A stretch of DNA of 64,000 bases. Source: Rhodanobacter thiooxydans (GTDB lineage Bacteria; Pseudomonadota; Gammaproteobacteria; Xanthomonadales; Rhodanobacteraceae). The notes beneath the pieces are model-generated. The model saw only the letters and a list, made by a program, of their open reading frames with translations. It searched no databases and was not told the DNA's origin. Position 1 is the first letter of the stretch, and each line of letters starts with the position of its first letter. The stretch is taken from contig NZ_CP127409.1 of assembly GCF_030291135.1 (NCBI RefSeq), positions 1,054,001-1,118,000 of the forward strand. The letters run 5' to 3'. The position numbers were made by a program, and so were the translations under genes. Shown here one piece after another: positions 56,914 to 64,000 of the stretch.

Positions 56914-58782
56914 ATGAACGCACCCGCCGAAACCCGCAAGTTCGAAGCCGAAGTCGCCCAAGTGCTGCACCTGGTCACCCACTCGCTGTACTCGCACAAG
57001 GAAATCTTCCTGCGCGAGTTGATCTCCAACGCCTCCGACGCCTGCGACAAGCTGCGCTTCGAGTCGATCGCCAAGCCGGAACTGTCCGCCGGCGACAGCG
57101 AGCTGCATATCGACGTCAGCTGGGATCCGGACGCGCGCACCGTCACTGTGCGCGACAACGGCATCGGCATGAACCGCGACGAGGTGGTGGCCAACATCGG
57201 CACCATCGCCAGCTCCGGCACGCGCCGCTTCCTGGAAGCGATGTCGGGCGAGCAGAAGGCGGACGCGCGCCTGATCGGCCAGTTCGGCGTGGGCTTCTAT
57301 TCGGCCTTCGTGGTCGCCGACAAGGTTACCGTGCTCAGCCGCCGCGCCGATGCGCCCGCGGGCGAGGGCGTGAAGTGGGAGAGCGACGGCAAGGGCGAGT
57401 ACTCGCTGGAGCCGATCGAACTGGCCGAGCGCGGCACCGCGGTGATCCTGCACCTCAAGGCCGACGAGGGCGAGTTCCTCAGCCGCTGGCAGCTGCGCGC
57501 GCTGATCACCCGTTACTCCGACCACGTGGCATTCCCGATCCGCATGCCGACCGAAAAGGACGGCAAGCCCACCGACGAGTTCGAGACCATCAACGCCGCC
57601 TCGGCGCTGTGGACCAAGCCGAAATCGGAGATCAGCGACGCGGACTACCAGAGCTTCTACAAGTCGCTCGGCCACGACTTCAACGACGCGCTGGCGTGGA
57701 CGCACAACCGCGTCGAAGGCAGCCAGAGCTTCACCACCTTGCTGTACCTGCCGTCGCAGCCGCCGTTCGACCTGATGATGGGCGGTCGCGACGAGCGCAA
57801 GGGGCTCAAGCTCTACATCAAGCGCGTTTTCATCATGGACGCGGCCGAGGAGCTGCTGCCGAACTACCTGCGCTTCGTGCGCGGCGTGGTCGACGCCGAT
57901 GACCTGCCGCTCAACGTCAGCCGCGAAATCCTGCAGCACAACCGCCAGCTCGATCGCATCAAGGCCGCCTGCGTCAAGCGCGTGCTGGACCTGATCGAGA
58001 AGCTGGCCAAGGACGAGCCGGAAAAGTTCGCGACCTTCTACAAGGCGTTCGGCAACACGCTGAAGGAAGGCATCAGCGAGGATGCCAACAACCGCGAGCG
58101 CATCGCCAAGCTGCTGCGCTTCGCCAGCACCAAGGGCGAAGGCACGGCGCAGAACGTCTCGCTGGACGACTACATCGGCCGCATGGCCGTCGGCCAGGAC
58201 GCGATCTGGTACATCACCGCCGACAGCTACGCCGCCGCCGCCGGCAGCCCGCAGCTGGAAGCGTTCAAGGCCAAGGGCATCGAAGTGCTGCTGATGTCTG
58301 ACCGCATCGACGAATGGATGATCGGCAGCTTGAGCGAGTACGAAGGCAAGAAGCTCAAGAGCGTTGCCAAGGGCGAAGTGCCGCTGGACGAGGCCGACAA
58401 GAAGAAGCAGGAAGAGGCCACCAAGGAAGCCGAGCCGCTGCTGAAGAAGCTCAAGGAACTGCTCGGCGATCGCGTGGGCGAGGTGAAGGTTTCGGCTCGC
58501 CTGACCGATTCACCGTCGTGTCTGGCGCTCTCCGATTACGAGATGGCGCCGCACCTGGCGCGGCTGCTGCGTGAGGCGGGGCAGGAGATGCCCGAGAGCA
58601 AGCCGACGCTGGAGATCAATCCGGCGCATGCGCTGGTCAGGCGGGTCGAGACCGAGGCGGATGAGGCGAAGGCTCGTGATCTGGCGATGTTGCTGCTGGA
58701 GCAGGCGGAAATTTCCGCCGGCGCGCAGTTGCCGGACCCGGCGGCGTTTGTGCAGCGGATGAACCGGGTGTTGATGGGGTAA
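56914..58782 (+). CDS. htpG: Molecular chaperone HtpG (Hsp90)
   Basis: This is a 622-residue Hsp90. The N-terminal ATPase has LHLVTHSLYSHKEIFLRELISNASDA (about 18-43), DNGIGMNRDEV and GQFGVGFYSAF (about 118-128). The middle domain contains LPLNVSREILQHNRQL (about 335-350). The C-terminal dimerisation domain ends with MNRVLMG. The chosen ATG matches the family N-terminus (ETRKFEAEVAQ). An upstream ATG at 56878 would add 12 residues and has a much better ribosome binding site, within the palindrome. ATP-dependent chaperone of the cytoplasm. Confidence 0.96.
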   Translation: MNAPAETRKFEAEVAQVLHLVTHSLYSHKEIFLRELISNASDACDKLRFESIAKPELSAGDSELHIDVSWDPDARTVTVRDNGIGMNRDEVVANIGTIASSGTRRFLEAMSGEQKADARLIGQFGVGFYSAFVVADKVTVLSRRADAPAGEGVKWESDGKGEYSLEPIELAERGTAVILHLKADEGEFLSRWQLRALITRYSDHVAFPIRMPTEKDGKPTDEFETINAASALWTKPKSEISDADYQSFYKSLGHDFNDALAWTHNRVEGSQSFTTLLYLPSQPPFDLMMGGRDERKGLKLYIKRVFIMDAAEELLPNYLRFVRGVVDADDLPLNVSREILQHNRQLDRIKAACVKRVLDLIEKLAKDEPEKFATFYKAFGNTLKEGISEDANNRERIAKLLRFASTKGEGTAQNVSLDDYIGRMAVGQDAIWYITADSYAAAAGSPQLEAFKAKGIEVLLMSDRIDEWMIGSLSEYEGKKLKSVAKGEVPLDEADKKKQEEATKEAEPLLKKLKELLGDRVGEVKVSARLTDSPSCLALSDYEMAPHLARLLREAGQEMPESKPTLEINPAHALVRRVETEADEAKARDLAMLLLEQAEISAGAQLPDPAAFVQRMNRVLMG

Positions 58783-58807
58783 GGCACGAAGCGCCCTGCT
58801 GATGTGA

Positions 58808-58832
58808 AAAGGCCGCCGATCTGGCGGCCTTT
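58808..58832 (+). terminator. Hairpin terminator after htpG
   Basis: A perfect 10-bp stem (AAAGGCCGCC / GGCGGCCTTT) with loop GATCT begins 26 bp after the htpG stop. The T-run is short. Confidence 0.8.
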
Positions 58833-58880
58833 CATTGATGCCATCCCCGACTACTCGCCGCTCCATCCATCAACGTTCGT

Positions 58881-59060
58881 GATTCCAGCGTAGGCCGGAA
58901 CCGCGTCATTCCCTCCACACCGTCATTCCGGCGAAGGCCGGAATCGCACTTGCCCTTGTCATTCGTGGCCAAGAGCTTTCGTCCGCCTTCGGCGCCCGGG
59001 TCACTTTTCACTTGCGTGGCCAAGAGAAAAGTAACTGAAAGAGAAGGCCGCCCCGCTTGG
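58881..59060. repeat. Cluster of dispersed-repeat fragments
   Basis: The 375 bp between htpG and the HNH gene carries no gene. It holds GATTCCAGCGTAGGCCGGAA (58881), the palindromic CGTCATTCCGGCGAAGGCCG element (58921-58945), and a third unit around 58999-59060 with GTCACTTTTCACTTGCGTGG and AGAAAAGTAACTGAAAGAGA. The second and third resemble repeats common in proteobacterial genomes. Such clusters often mark accessory insertions. Confidence 0.6.
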
Positions 59061-59157
59061 CGCTTGCCGCCCATCCAGGGGTGGCAAGTCCATGAGTCGC
59101 CTCACCAAGGGTTCCGAAACAAGGGTCGGTGCCGACTTCTTGCAGGCAAACTCGTGG

Positions 59158-60042
59158 CTAATGCTTGAAGCAGTGGTCGCGGTGCCACGCAAGGTAGGTG
59201 GCGTGAGGTCGAAGTTCGGGGTTGATTGGTATTCGTAACTTTCGATCTGGCAAGATCAACTTATCGAGCGCATCGGGTATGCCATGGGGTGAAAGCAAAA
59301 TGGTGTAGTCGTCGGCGAAGCTTAGTAGACCTCGGTCGAACAACCAGTGGGCCGTGCCGGTAAGGGCGATACCGTTGCGAACGGTGTCGGGGCCATCAGC
59401 TTCGACCGAGCGGATATGCGCGGCTTGTACCTCGGGGCGGCCACCTCCGTTGATCAATCGCAGGCCGGTGACGGCGCAGGTGTTAGCGTAGGCGCTTCGG
59501 ACGTGTCGTCGGAAGGCAACGTCTCGGAACTTCCGCAGACCAACCTGCTCGACGAGTGGATGGATGATGTATTCGGGTACGGGTTCGGCCACTCGGTCAG
59601 CCAGCTCCCAAGGTTCGGGTGCTACAGACATGCCTATCTGCACAATGCTTGCAAACTCATCTGGTGGAATCAGTCGGACAGAGCGACCAAACGCGCCCCT
59701 GTTGGAAGAGCCGTCTTCTTTCTGCAGGAGCGATTCGTAGTACTTAGCACCTTCGCGGAAAGGTACGGGTCGGTCAAACTCAAGGAAATTCTGCAGATGC
59801 GCGTAGTAGTGGTCTGCGCGCTCCGGGTCCTGCGTAACGCTCATCACCTGAGCAATCGCGAAATATGCCTGCCGGCCGGTAGCACTGTTCGGGCCGGCAG
59901 TTCTTCGCGGCTCGTAGTAGATGATCCAGTCGCCGACCGCCGCCTCAATCTGGCGCAGGTAGGTACGAGGAAAGTGATAACGCACCTCGATGAGATCGTC
60001 GTACGCCGAGCTTTCCGAAGCGGTGAATATCGCGTTGGCCAT
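59158..60042 (-). CDS. Predicted modification-dependent HNH endonuclease
   Basis: This is a 294-residue protein in two parts. Residues about 18-125 (RYHFPRTYLRQIEAAVGDWI, AYFAIAQVMSV, ADHYYAHLQNFLEFDRPVPF) look like a PUA/EVE-type domain that in other nucleases reads modified bases. This is judged by pattern only. The C-terminus has an HNH nuclease fold: CAVTGLRL (189-196), AAHI with His209, Asn223 in VRNGIAL, and His232 in HWLFDRG. Together this suggests a type IV-like restriction enzyme. GC content is lower than in the flanks. A short remnant-like gene precedes it by 41 bp on the same strand, and repeats lie on both sides. Confidence 0.75.
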   Translation of the reverse strand: MANAIFTASESSAYDDLIEVRYHFPRTYLRQIEAAVGDWIIYYEPRRTAGPNSATGRQAYFAIAQVMSVTQDPERADHYYAHLQNFLEFDRPVPFREGAKYYESLLQKEDGSSNRGAFGRSVRLIPPDEFASIVQIGMSVAPEPWELADRVAEPVPEYIIHPLVEQVGLRKFRDVAFRRHVRSAYANTCAVTGLRLINGGGRPEVQAAHIRSVEADGPDTVRNGIALTGTAHWLFDRGLLSFADDYTILLSPHGIPDALDKLILPDRKLRIPINPELRPHATYLAWHRDHCFKH

Positions 60043-60083
60043 GCTGCTCCCCTAAGCGATACCAGGTTAAGGTAAAAGCGGCG

Positions 60084-60245
60084 CTAAAGGAGGATGGCGT
60101 GGGACAGAACCGGGTTGTCGAGTGACGCGAGGTACCAGCTGATGCCGTGTCGTATCGCGACATACCCGATCAGGCCGATCAGGATGCCGAGCCACCATGG
60201 CATGGCCGCGACCTGTTCGAAGCCGCTTTTCGTGCGTTTGGCCAT
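60084..60245 (-). CDS. 53-residue single-helix protein, probable remnant of a membrane restriction endonuclease
   Basis: The ATG has GGGGGAG five bases upstream. The sequence, MAKRTKSGFEQVAAMPWWLG then a hydrophobic helix (ILIGLIGYVAIRHGISWYL) and a short tail, resembles the N-terminus of Mrr-type membrane-anchored restriction endonucleases, but it stops after 53 residues with no nuclease domain. That likeness is from memory and short. It could therefore be a truncated relic or a small independent membrane protein. It is directly upstream of the HNH gene, so they may be expressed together. Confidence 0.5.
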   Translation of the reverse strand: MAKRTKSGFEQVAAMPWWLGILIGLIGYVAIRHGISWYLASLDNPVLSHAILL

Positions 60246-60289
60246 TTCACTCCCCCTGAGCGATCCCTGGCGCGGCCACCGTACTGCAA

Positions 60290-60660
60290 ACCTCTGTGCG
60301 GAAAAACCGGCTGGCCACGCCGGAACATCCGTTCGCAACAGTTTTATCCCGGCGTGCAAGGCGAAAACTCCGAAGCGCAAGGCTGCGGAAGCTTGCACGC
60401 GGAGATCAAGGCGCTGCGGCCGGAGTTGTCGGCGTGGCGGGCAAGACTTGCCGCCTTGCGTCCGGGGCTTCGAGCCTTGCGGTTTCACGCCCCGGAGCCT
60501 TGCATGCGGAGTTCGAAGGCTTGCGCGAAAGGCTCAAGGCGTCATGCGGGAAGCCAGAGGCCTTGTGCGCCGAGTCCGGAAGTTCGGCGTATCGCGTCCG
60601 ACACCCTTGTGATTGAGGCTACGGGGCTTGCGCGCAAGGCATTGAACCTTGCGCATGACC
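60290..60660. repeat. Gene-free segment rich in CAAGGC/GCCTTG words
   Basis: About 370 bases with no credible gene. The hexamer CAAGGC appears five times and its complement GCCTTG four times, with near-matches besides, at irregular spacing between 60350 and 60655. Open frames through it have unnatural composition. It may be a decayed repeat array or protein-binding cluster. Confidence 0.45.
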
Positions 60661-60671
60661 GCCACGCAGGT

Positions 60672-61241
60672 TCAGTGGCCGGGTGCGGGAGCGCGCGCGG
60701 GCGCAGCGGCGGGGGCGTTGCGCATCGTGTTCTGGATGGCGGGCATGGGCGTGGACCGATAGCCCTGGCTGTTCCAGTTCCGGCTCATGTCGCGGTTGTC
60801 ACCGTAGCGCAGCCGCACCTCGCGGTTGAAGGAACCCTGGCTGGCGAGCGCCAGCCGGTGGCCGTCGATGTGCACCCAGTACCAGGAACCGGGAGGTACC
60901 GGGGAACTGGACACGTAGGCGAACTGGACGTCGTAGTCGCCCTCCTGGCGAGGTGTCGCCCGCAGCGCCAGGTTGGCGATGAACTGGCTGGCCACGGGGC
61001 GCCCGTGTTCGGTGGCCGGCTTGCTGATCAGTTCGTCCAGGTTCTGGCGCAGCAACCGGTTGAGCCGTGGCGAAAGCTCCGTGGCCGGCGAGGCGTTGGT
61101 GACCTTGCCCTGGGCGTTCACCTGCACCAGCACCGGCAGGACCTTGGGCCTGAATTGGTTGAGCGAACCGGAGGAAGCCATGGCAACGCCGGTTCCGGCG
61201 AGCAGCATGCCGAGCAGCAGGGGTAGCTGAATGGATTTCAT
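60672..61241 (-). CDS. Secreted hypothetical protein
   Basis: This is a 189-residue protein with a signal peptide (about residues 1-22, ending AMA). The mature chain has a proline-containing strand (FRPKVLPVLVQVNAQGKVTN), then LSPRLNRLLRQNLDELISKP and AYVSSSPVPPGSWYWVHIDG. It looks like a TonB-C-terminal-like or energy-transduction fold used as a stand-alone domain, but this is only a resemblance. The C-terminus is Ala/Pro-rich. Such proteins are frequent in Xanthomonadales. No operon partner is evident. Confidence 0.7.
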   Translation of the reverse strand: MKSIQLPLLLGMLLAGTGVAMASSGSLNQFRPKVLPVLVQVNAQGKVTNASPATELSPRLNRLLRQNLDELISKPATEHGRPVASQFIANLALRATPRQEGDYDVQFAYVSSSPVPPGSWYWVHIDGHRLALASQGSFNREVRLRYGDNRDMSRNWNSQGYRSTPMPAIQNTMRNAPAAAPARAPAPGH

Positions 61242-61453
61242 GACAGCCTCCTCGGGTCATCGTTGGGGGCGGCGCGAGCACGGTGCAGCGCCCTGCTCTC
61301 CAATATCGCCACTGTCCTCTGCCCCGGCTACCTCGTCAATCGGAAGCGGTCTGCCGGAACCGCGTACTGGCCCGTTCCAAAAGCCAGCTGAAAGGCGAGC
61401 CGCGTAGCTTGCGGCGGAAAGGCAGGCGCTGCCTGCCATGTGGGAGCCGCGAG

Positions 61454-62077
61454 ATGCCTGCATTTCGATCCTGGTTCTTCGTCGTCGCCATCCTGCTTTC
61501 GGGCGGCGTCCATGCGGGAGGCGGCCCCTTCGAGATCGACCACCGCATCCATTACGACAACAGCGGCATCTGGAAGCGCACCAACCAGAATGTGCTGATG
61601 TACGGCACGATCACGGCAGTCTTCGGGGGCGCGCTGGCCTTTGGCGACAACGACCAGCTGGGCGACACGTTCTGGCGCTCGGTGGACGCCATGGCGGTTA
61701 CCGGCCTCAGTGCCGAGGCGATGAAATACACGTTCCAACGCAAGCGGCCATCGCAGACCGACGACCCTAACGACTTCTTTGCCGGCAGCCACGCGCAGAG
61801 CTTTCCCAGCGGGGAAGTGGCGGCGATCTCGGCGGCGGTCACGCCGTTCATCGTCACCTATGGCCGCGACCATCCGGCCGTGTACGCGTTGGCCCTGCTG
61901 CCGGTCTACGACGCAGTGGCGCGGGTGAAGACGCGTGGCCACTGGCAGAGTGACGTGCTGGTCGGCGCCGCACTGGGCACCGGGATCGGCCTGTGGGCGG
62001 CGCACCGGGACTCGCCGCTGATCGTCAGCTGGCTGCCGGGCGGTTTCAAGGTGGGTTTCATTCACCGGTTCAAGTAA
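61454..62077 (+). CDS. PAP2 family phosphatase with altered second motif
   Basis: This is a 207-residue protein with a signal peptide or first helix (about 1-21). The phosphatase motif 1 is K91-x6-R98-P99, motif 3 is R157-x5-H163-x3-D167. Motif 2 reads FPSGE (117-121) in place of PSGH, so the usual acid/base histidine is missing. Glu may replace it, or the protein may have lost activity. The family dephosphorylates lipid phosphates such as undecaprenyl pyrophosphate and phosphatidates at the periplasmic face. GGGAG nine bases upstream supports this start. Confidence 0.82.
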   Translation: MPAFRSWFFVVAILLSGGVHAGGGPFEIDHRIHYDNSGIWKRTNQNVLMYGTITAVFGGALAFGDNDQLGDTFWRSVDAMAVTGLSAEAMKYTFQRKRPSQTDDPNDFFAGSHAQSFPSGEVAAISAAVTPFIVTYGRDHPAVYALALLPVYDAVARVKTRGHWQSDVLVGAALGTGIGLWAAHRDSPLIVSWLPGGFKVGFIHRFK

Positions 62078-62095
62078 GCGCGGTACGCCGCCGCC

Positions 62096-62716
62096 TCAGC
62101 ACTGCGTGCGGCCGCCGGCCAGCTGCTTGCATGGATGGAAGATCGGTTGGTCCGATACCGGTGGCGGCTGGTGGTCGCCGTCGTGGTCATGGTCGCGATG
62201 GCGGCGCGGGTATGGCGGCGCGACCCAGTAGGCGGGCGGGGCGTTGTAGACCGGCTGGCTCAGCTGGTTCTGGTAATCCGCGTTCTGCTGACGCAGCGCC
62301 TCGTTCTCGAGCTGCAGCCGATCGCGCTCCGCTGCCTGGTCGGCCAGCGCCTGCTGCTGTGCTTCTTCGGCCCGCTGCTGCGCTGCGTAGGCGTCGTCCG
62401 CATCGCGCTGGGCCTTTTCGTCCAGTGCCTGCTGGCGGGCCTCGACGCGTTGCCGGTAGAGCGCTTCGAGGTGGTGTGAAACCGCATAGCGCTTCGCCAG
62501 CTCGTCCTGGCCCAGGCGCAGGTAGCGGTCGATGACTTCGGTGTCGTCGGCCTGATGCAGCAGTTCGCCGCTGCCGCCCGGGCAGGGGTGGTCGGTGTAG
62601 GCGACCTGTCCGCCCTGCGTGCACTTGTAGATGTTCTGCGCACTGGCCGTTCCCGCGGCAGCCAGCAGCAGGATGGCGGCGTACAGGAACGGCATTCCAC
62701 CCGGCAGGGTTTTCAT
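62096..62716 (-). CDS. DUF4124 domain secreted protein with coiled coil
   Basis: This is a 206-residue protein with a signal peptide (about 1-26, ending ASA). DUF4124 is marked by NIYKCTQGGQVAYTDHPCPGG (the two Cys likely form a disulfide). An Ala/Gln-rich coiled coil (about 75-145, ALDEKAQRDADDAYAAQQRA) follows, then a Pro/Tyr/His-rich tail with HRDHDHDGDH and a final Cys pair. It is probably periplasmic. Function of DUF4124 is unknown; it commonly precedes coiled-coil regions in this order. Convergent with the PAP2 gene. Confidence 0.85.
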   Translation of the reverse strand: MKTLPGGMPFLYAAILLLAAAGTASAQNIYKCTQGGQVAYTDHPCPGGSGELLHQADDTEVIDRYLRLGQDELAKRYAVSHHLEALYRQRVEARQQALDEKAQRDADDAYAAQQRAEEAQQQALADQAAERDRLQLENEALRQQNADYQNQLSQPVYNAPPAYWVAPPYPRRHRDHDHDGDHQPPPVSDQPIFHPCKQLAGGRTQC

Positions 62717-62805
62717 CGTGGCATCCATCCGGCATCGGCGTTGCGTGCCGCCGTAGTGTCACCGCGACGGCGTTACGACGGGCTGAACATGCCGGGGCCT
62801 GGCTT

Positions 62806-63375
62806 TCAGGTCAAGGCCGGTGCCTGGTCCGCGCGCTGCCATGCGCGCAGCCCGATCACCGCCAGCAGCACGAAGCCGGCGTACAGCACCGAAGTGATCA
62901 GCAGGTGCTTGTAGACGTATTCGCCCACGTAGATCACGTCCACCACGATCCACAGCCACCACGCAGCAACGTGCCGCTTGGCCTGCCACCACTGCGCAAC
63001 CAGGCTGAAGGCGGTCAGCGCCGCGTCCAGCCAGGGCAGGGCAGCGTCGGTGCGGTAGTGCATGAAGGCGCCCAAGGCCAGCGCGCCGAGGCTGCCGATT
63101 GCCAGGTGCGCGAGCGCCTGTCGCGGCGGCAGCGCGGCCACTTCCACGCGGCCGTCCTCGCCCATGTGCTGTAGCCAGCGGTACCAGCCGTAGCCGATCA
63201 GCAGCGCGAACGCCAGCTGCAGCAGCGCGTCGGAGTAGAGCCTGGCGTCGACGAACACCCACGTGTAGGCCAGCACCGAGGCCAGTCCCACCGGCCAGCA
63301 CCACGGACGGCGGCGGGCGGTGAGCCAGACGGCCCAGGCGCTGACCAGCGCGGCGGCAAGTTCGACCCAGGTCAT
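62806..63375 (-). CDS. pnuC: PnuC family vitamin-precursor transporter
   Basis: This is a 189-residue membrane protein with about seven helices. Family blocks are NWYWW-like WWLWIVVDVIYVGEYVYK (about 140-157), the substrate-facing helix, and ARRRPWCWPVGLASVLAYTWVFVDARLYSDALLQLAFALLIGYGWYRW (in pieces, 20-68). PnuC proteins move nicotinamide riboside or, as PnuT, thiamine by facilitated diffusion. The gene begins 13 bp after the TonB-receptor gene on the same strand, so an outer-membrane receptor plus inner-membrane transporter pair is likely. The substrate (riboside or thiamine) is not decided by sequence here. Confidence 0.9.
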   Translation of the reverse strand: MTWVELAAALVSAWAVWLTARRRPWCWPVGLASVLAYTWVFVDARLYSDALLQLAFALLIGYGWYRWLQHMGEDGRVEVAALPPRQALAHLAIGSLGALALGAFMHYRTDAALPWLDAALTAFSLVAQWWQAKRHVAAWWLWIVVDVIYVGEYVYKHLLITSVLYAGFVLLAVIGLRAWQRADQAPALT

Positions 63376-63388
63376 GGCTGCCGGCCGC

Positions 63389-64000
63389 TCAGAACGCGTA
63401 CGTCACGGACAGCCGGGCCAGCCGCGGTGCGCCCGGGAACAGGTAGCTGTCGCCGCCGGAGTTGCCGGTGTCGCGCCAGTAGAAGTGGTTGAATACGTTG
63501 TCGACGCTGAGCCGCCAGGTCAGCGCATGGCCGTTCCACTGGCTGGCGTAGCGCAGGCCGGCATCGAACACGTGGTACGCCGGCACGCGGGTCAGACCGT
63601 TCGGCGTGGCCACGTTGGGGCTGGCGTAGCGCCAGCCGCCGAGCAGGCCGAACCGGGGCGCGAACGGCAGGCGGTAGTCGACATACAACGCGCTGCGCAG
63701 GCGCGGCACGTTGACCACCTGGTGGCCTTCGTAGCTGGGGGCGCCGGTGCCTTCGGCGCGCGCCCGGATCAGGTTGAGGCTGGCGGTGAGGCGCAGGTTG
63801 TCGGTGAGCTGGCCGGCGGCGTTGAGTTCCACGCCGCTGTGCACCTCGTTGCCCTGCTGCACGAAGGTGAAGCCTGCGGCGGTGCTGTCCGGCCGGGCGA
63901 ACTGGTACGGCTGGCGGAGGCGGTACAGCGCGGCCGAGAGGCTCAGCGCGTCGCTCCAGGCGTACTTCACGCCGGCTTCGGCCTGGCGCGCCAGCAGCGG
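63389..64000 (-). CDS. TonB-dependent outer membrane receptor, C-terminal part (5' end outside window)
   Basis: This is the last 200 or so residues of a TonB-dependent receptor; the N-terminal plug is past the right edge. Beta-strand alternation with aromatic residues (GVKYAWSDALSLSAALYRLR, LRSALYVDYRLPFAPRFGLLGGWRYAS) is followed by LTWRLSVDNVFNHFYWRD and the closing LARLSVTYAF with terminal Phe, which suits the BAM machinery. It is of the ferric-siderophore-type barrel (FhuA/FecA-like). The adjacent pnuC points to a vitamin or nucleoside substrate instead. Partial, so the ligand cannot be read. Confidence 0.85.
   Translation of the reverse strand, partial: PLLARQAEAGVKYAWSDALSLSAALYRLRQPYQFARPDSTAAGFTFVQQGNEVHSGVELNAAGQLTDNLRLTASLNLIRARAEGTGAPSYEGHQVVNVPRLRSALYVDYRLPFAPRFGLLGGWRYASPNVATPNGLTRVPAYHVFDAGLRYASQWNGHALTWRLSVDNVFNHFYWRDTGNSGGDSYLFPGAPRLARLSVTYAF

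Noticed and set aside
55798-57939. A 713-codon minus-strand frame across htpX and htpG
   Set aside because: It is a shadow of two highly conserved genes.
60290-60660. The repeat-rich segment considered as a CRISPR array
   Set aside because: No fixed repeat length, no regular spacers and no cas gene nearby.

Overview
The window is GC-rich chromosomal DNA, about two-thirds G+C by eye, from a gammaproteobacterium. The gene set points to the order Lysobacterales (Xanthomonadales), most like Rhodanobacter or Dyella in the Rhodanobacteraceae. It includes a GldA/F/G-type ABC exporter, a caa3-type CtaG with Sco and PCu(A)C, purT, bpt, rlmKL, egtBD, DipZ-MsrB with an ECF sigma/NrsF pair, metNIQ, HtpX/HtpG and PnuC beside a TonB receptor. 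Two families of short palindromic repeats of the kind scattered through such genomes also occur. The taxonomic call is an inference; no rRNA or tRNA gene was recognised.

Layout. 1-3036: an ABC exporter operon cut by the left edge. 3138-5149: copper delivery for heme-copper oxidase (CtaG on +, Sco-PCu(A)C on -). 5233-8002: small membrane proteins, a CPBP protease and a stomatin-like SPFH gene coupled to a tiny ribbon-helix-helix protein. This pair faces purT across an AT-rich perfect palindrome. 8129-17566: housekeeping metabolism and translation (purT, a glutamate-synthase-like protein, bpt, tesB, an AraC regulator, an amidase, rlmKL). 17629-24239: secreted proteins and the ergothioneine operon egtBD, followed by a low-GC patch bounded by a duplicated egtD 3' end. 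24322-27563: a flavin reductase, LysE, a LysR regulator and trxC. 27576-31378: a periplasmic methionine-sulfoxide repair module (dipZ-msrB) facing an ECF sigma factor and an NrsF-type anti-sigma across a pair of matching divergent promoters. 31445-39030: YajQ, oxidoreductases, a rhomboid protease, a histone H1-like protein, lipoproteins and a cytochrome c. 39172-39298: a strong candidate small RNA. 39362-43850: pncB, metNIQ and a glutathione peroxidase. 43991-50151: SlyD-like isomerase, phospholipase A, YcaQ-like protein and two cold-shock genes. 50204-58782: oxidoreductases, tcdA, phbB, gluQ, htpX and htpG. 58783-60671: an accessory patch with repeats, a predicted modification-dependent HNH endonuclease and a short membrane-protein remnant. 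60672-64000: secreted proteins, pnuC and the end of a TonB-dependent receptor.

A recurring theme is redox and protein-damage protection: ergothioneine, TrxC, DipZ/MsrB under an ECF sigma factor, glutathione peroxidase, HtpX and HtpG. The signals most worth following up are: the sRNA with two identical C-rich loops (39172-39298); the divergent GTAAC-N16-CGAA promoters (29957-30023); the low-GC patch flanked by a 105-bp identical egtD duplication and holding a gene broken by one TGA codon (20871-22615); and the PUA/EVE-like plus HNH protein with its remnant neighbour (59158-60245).
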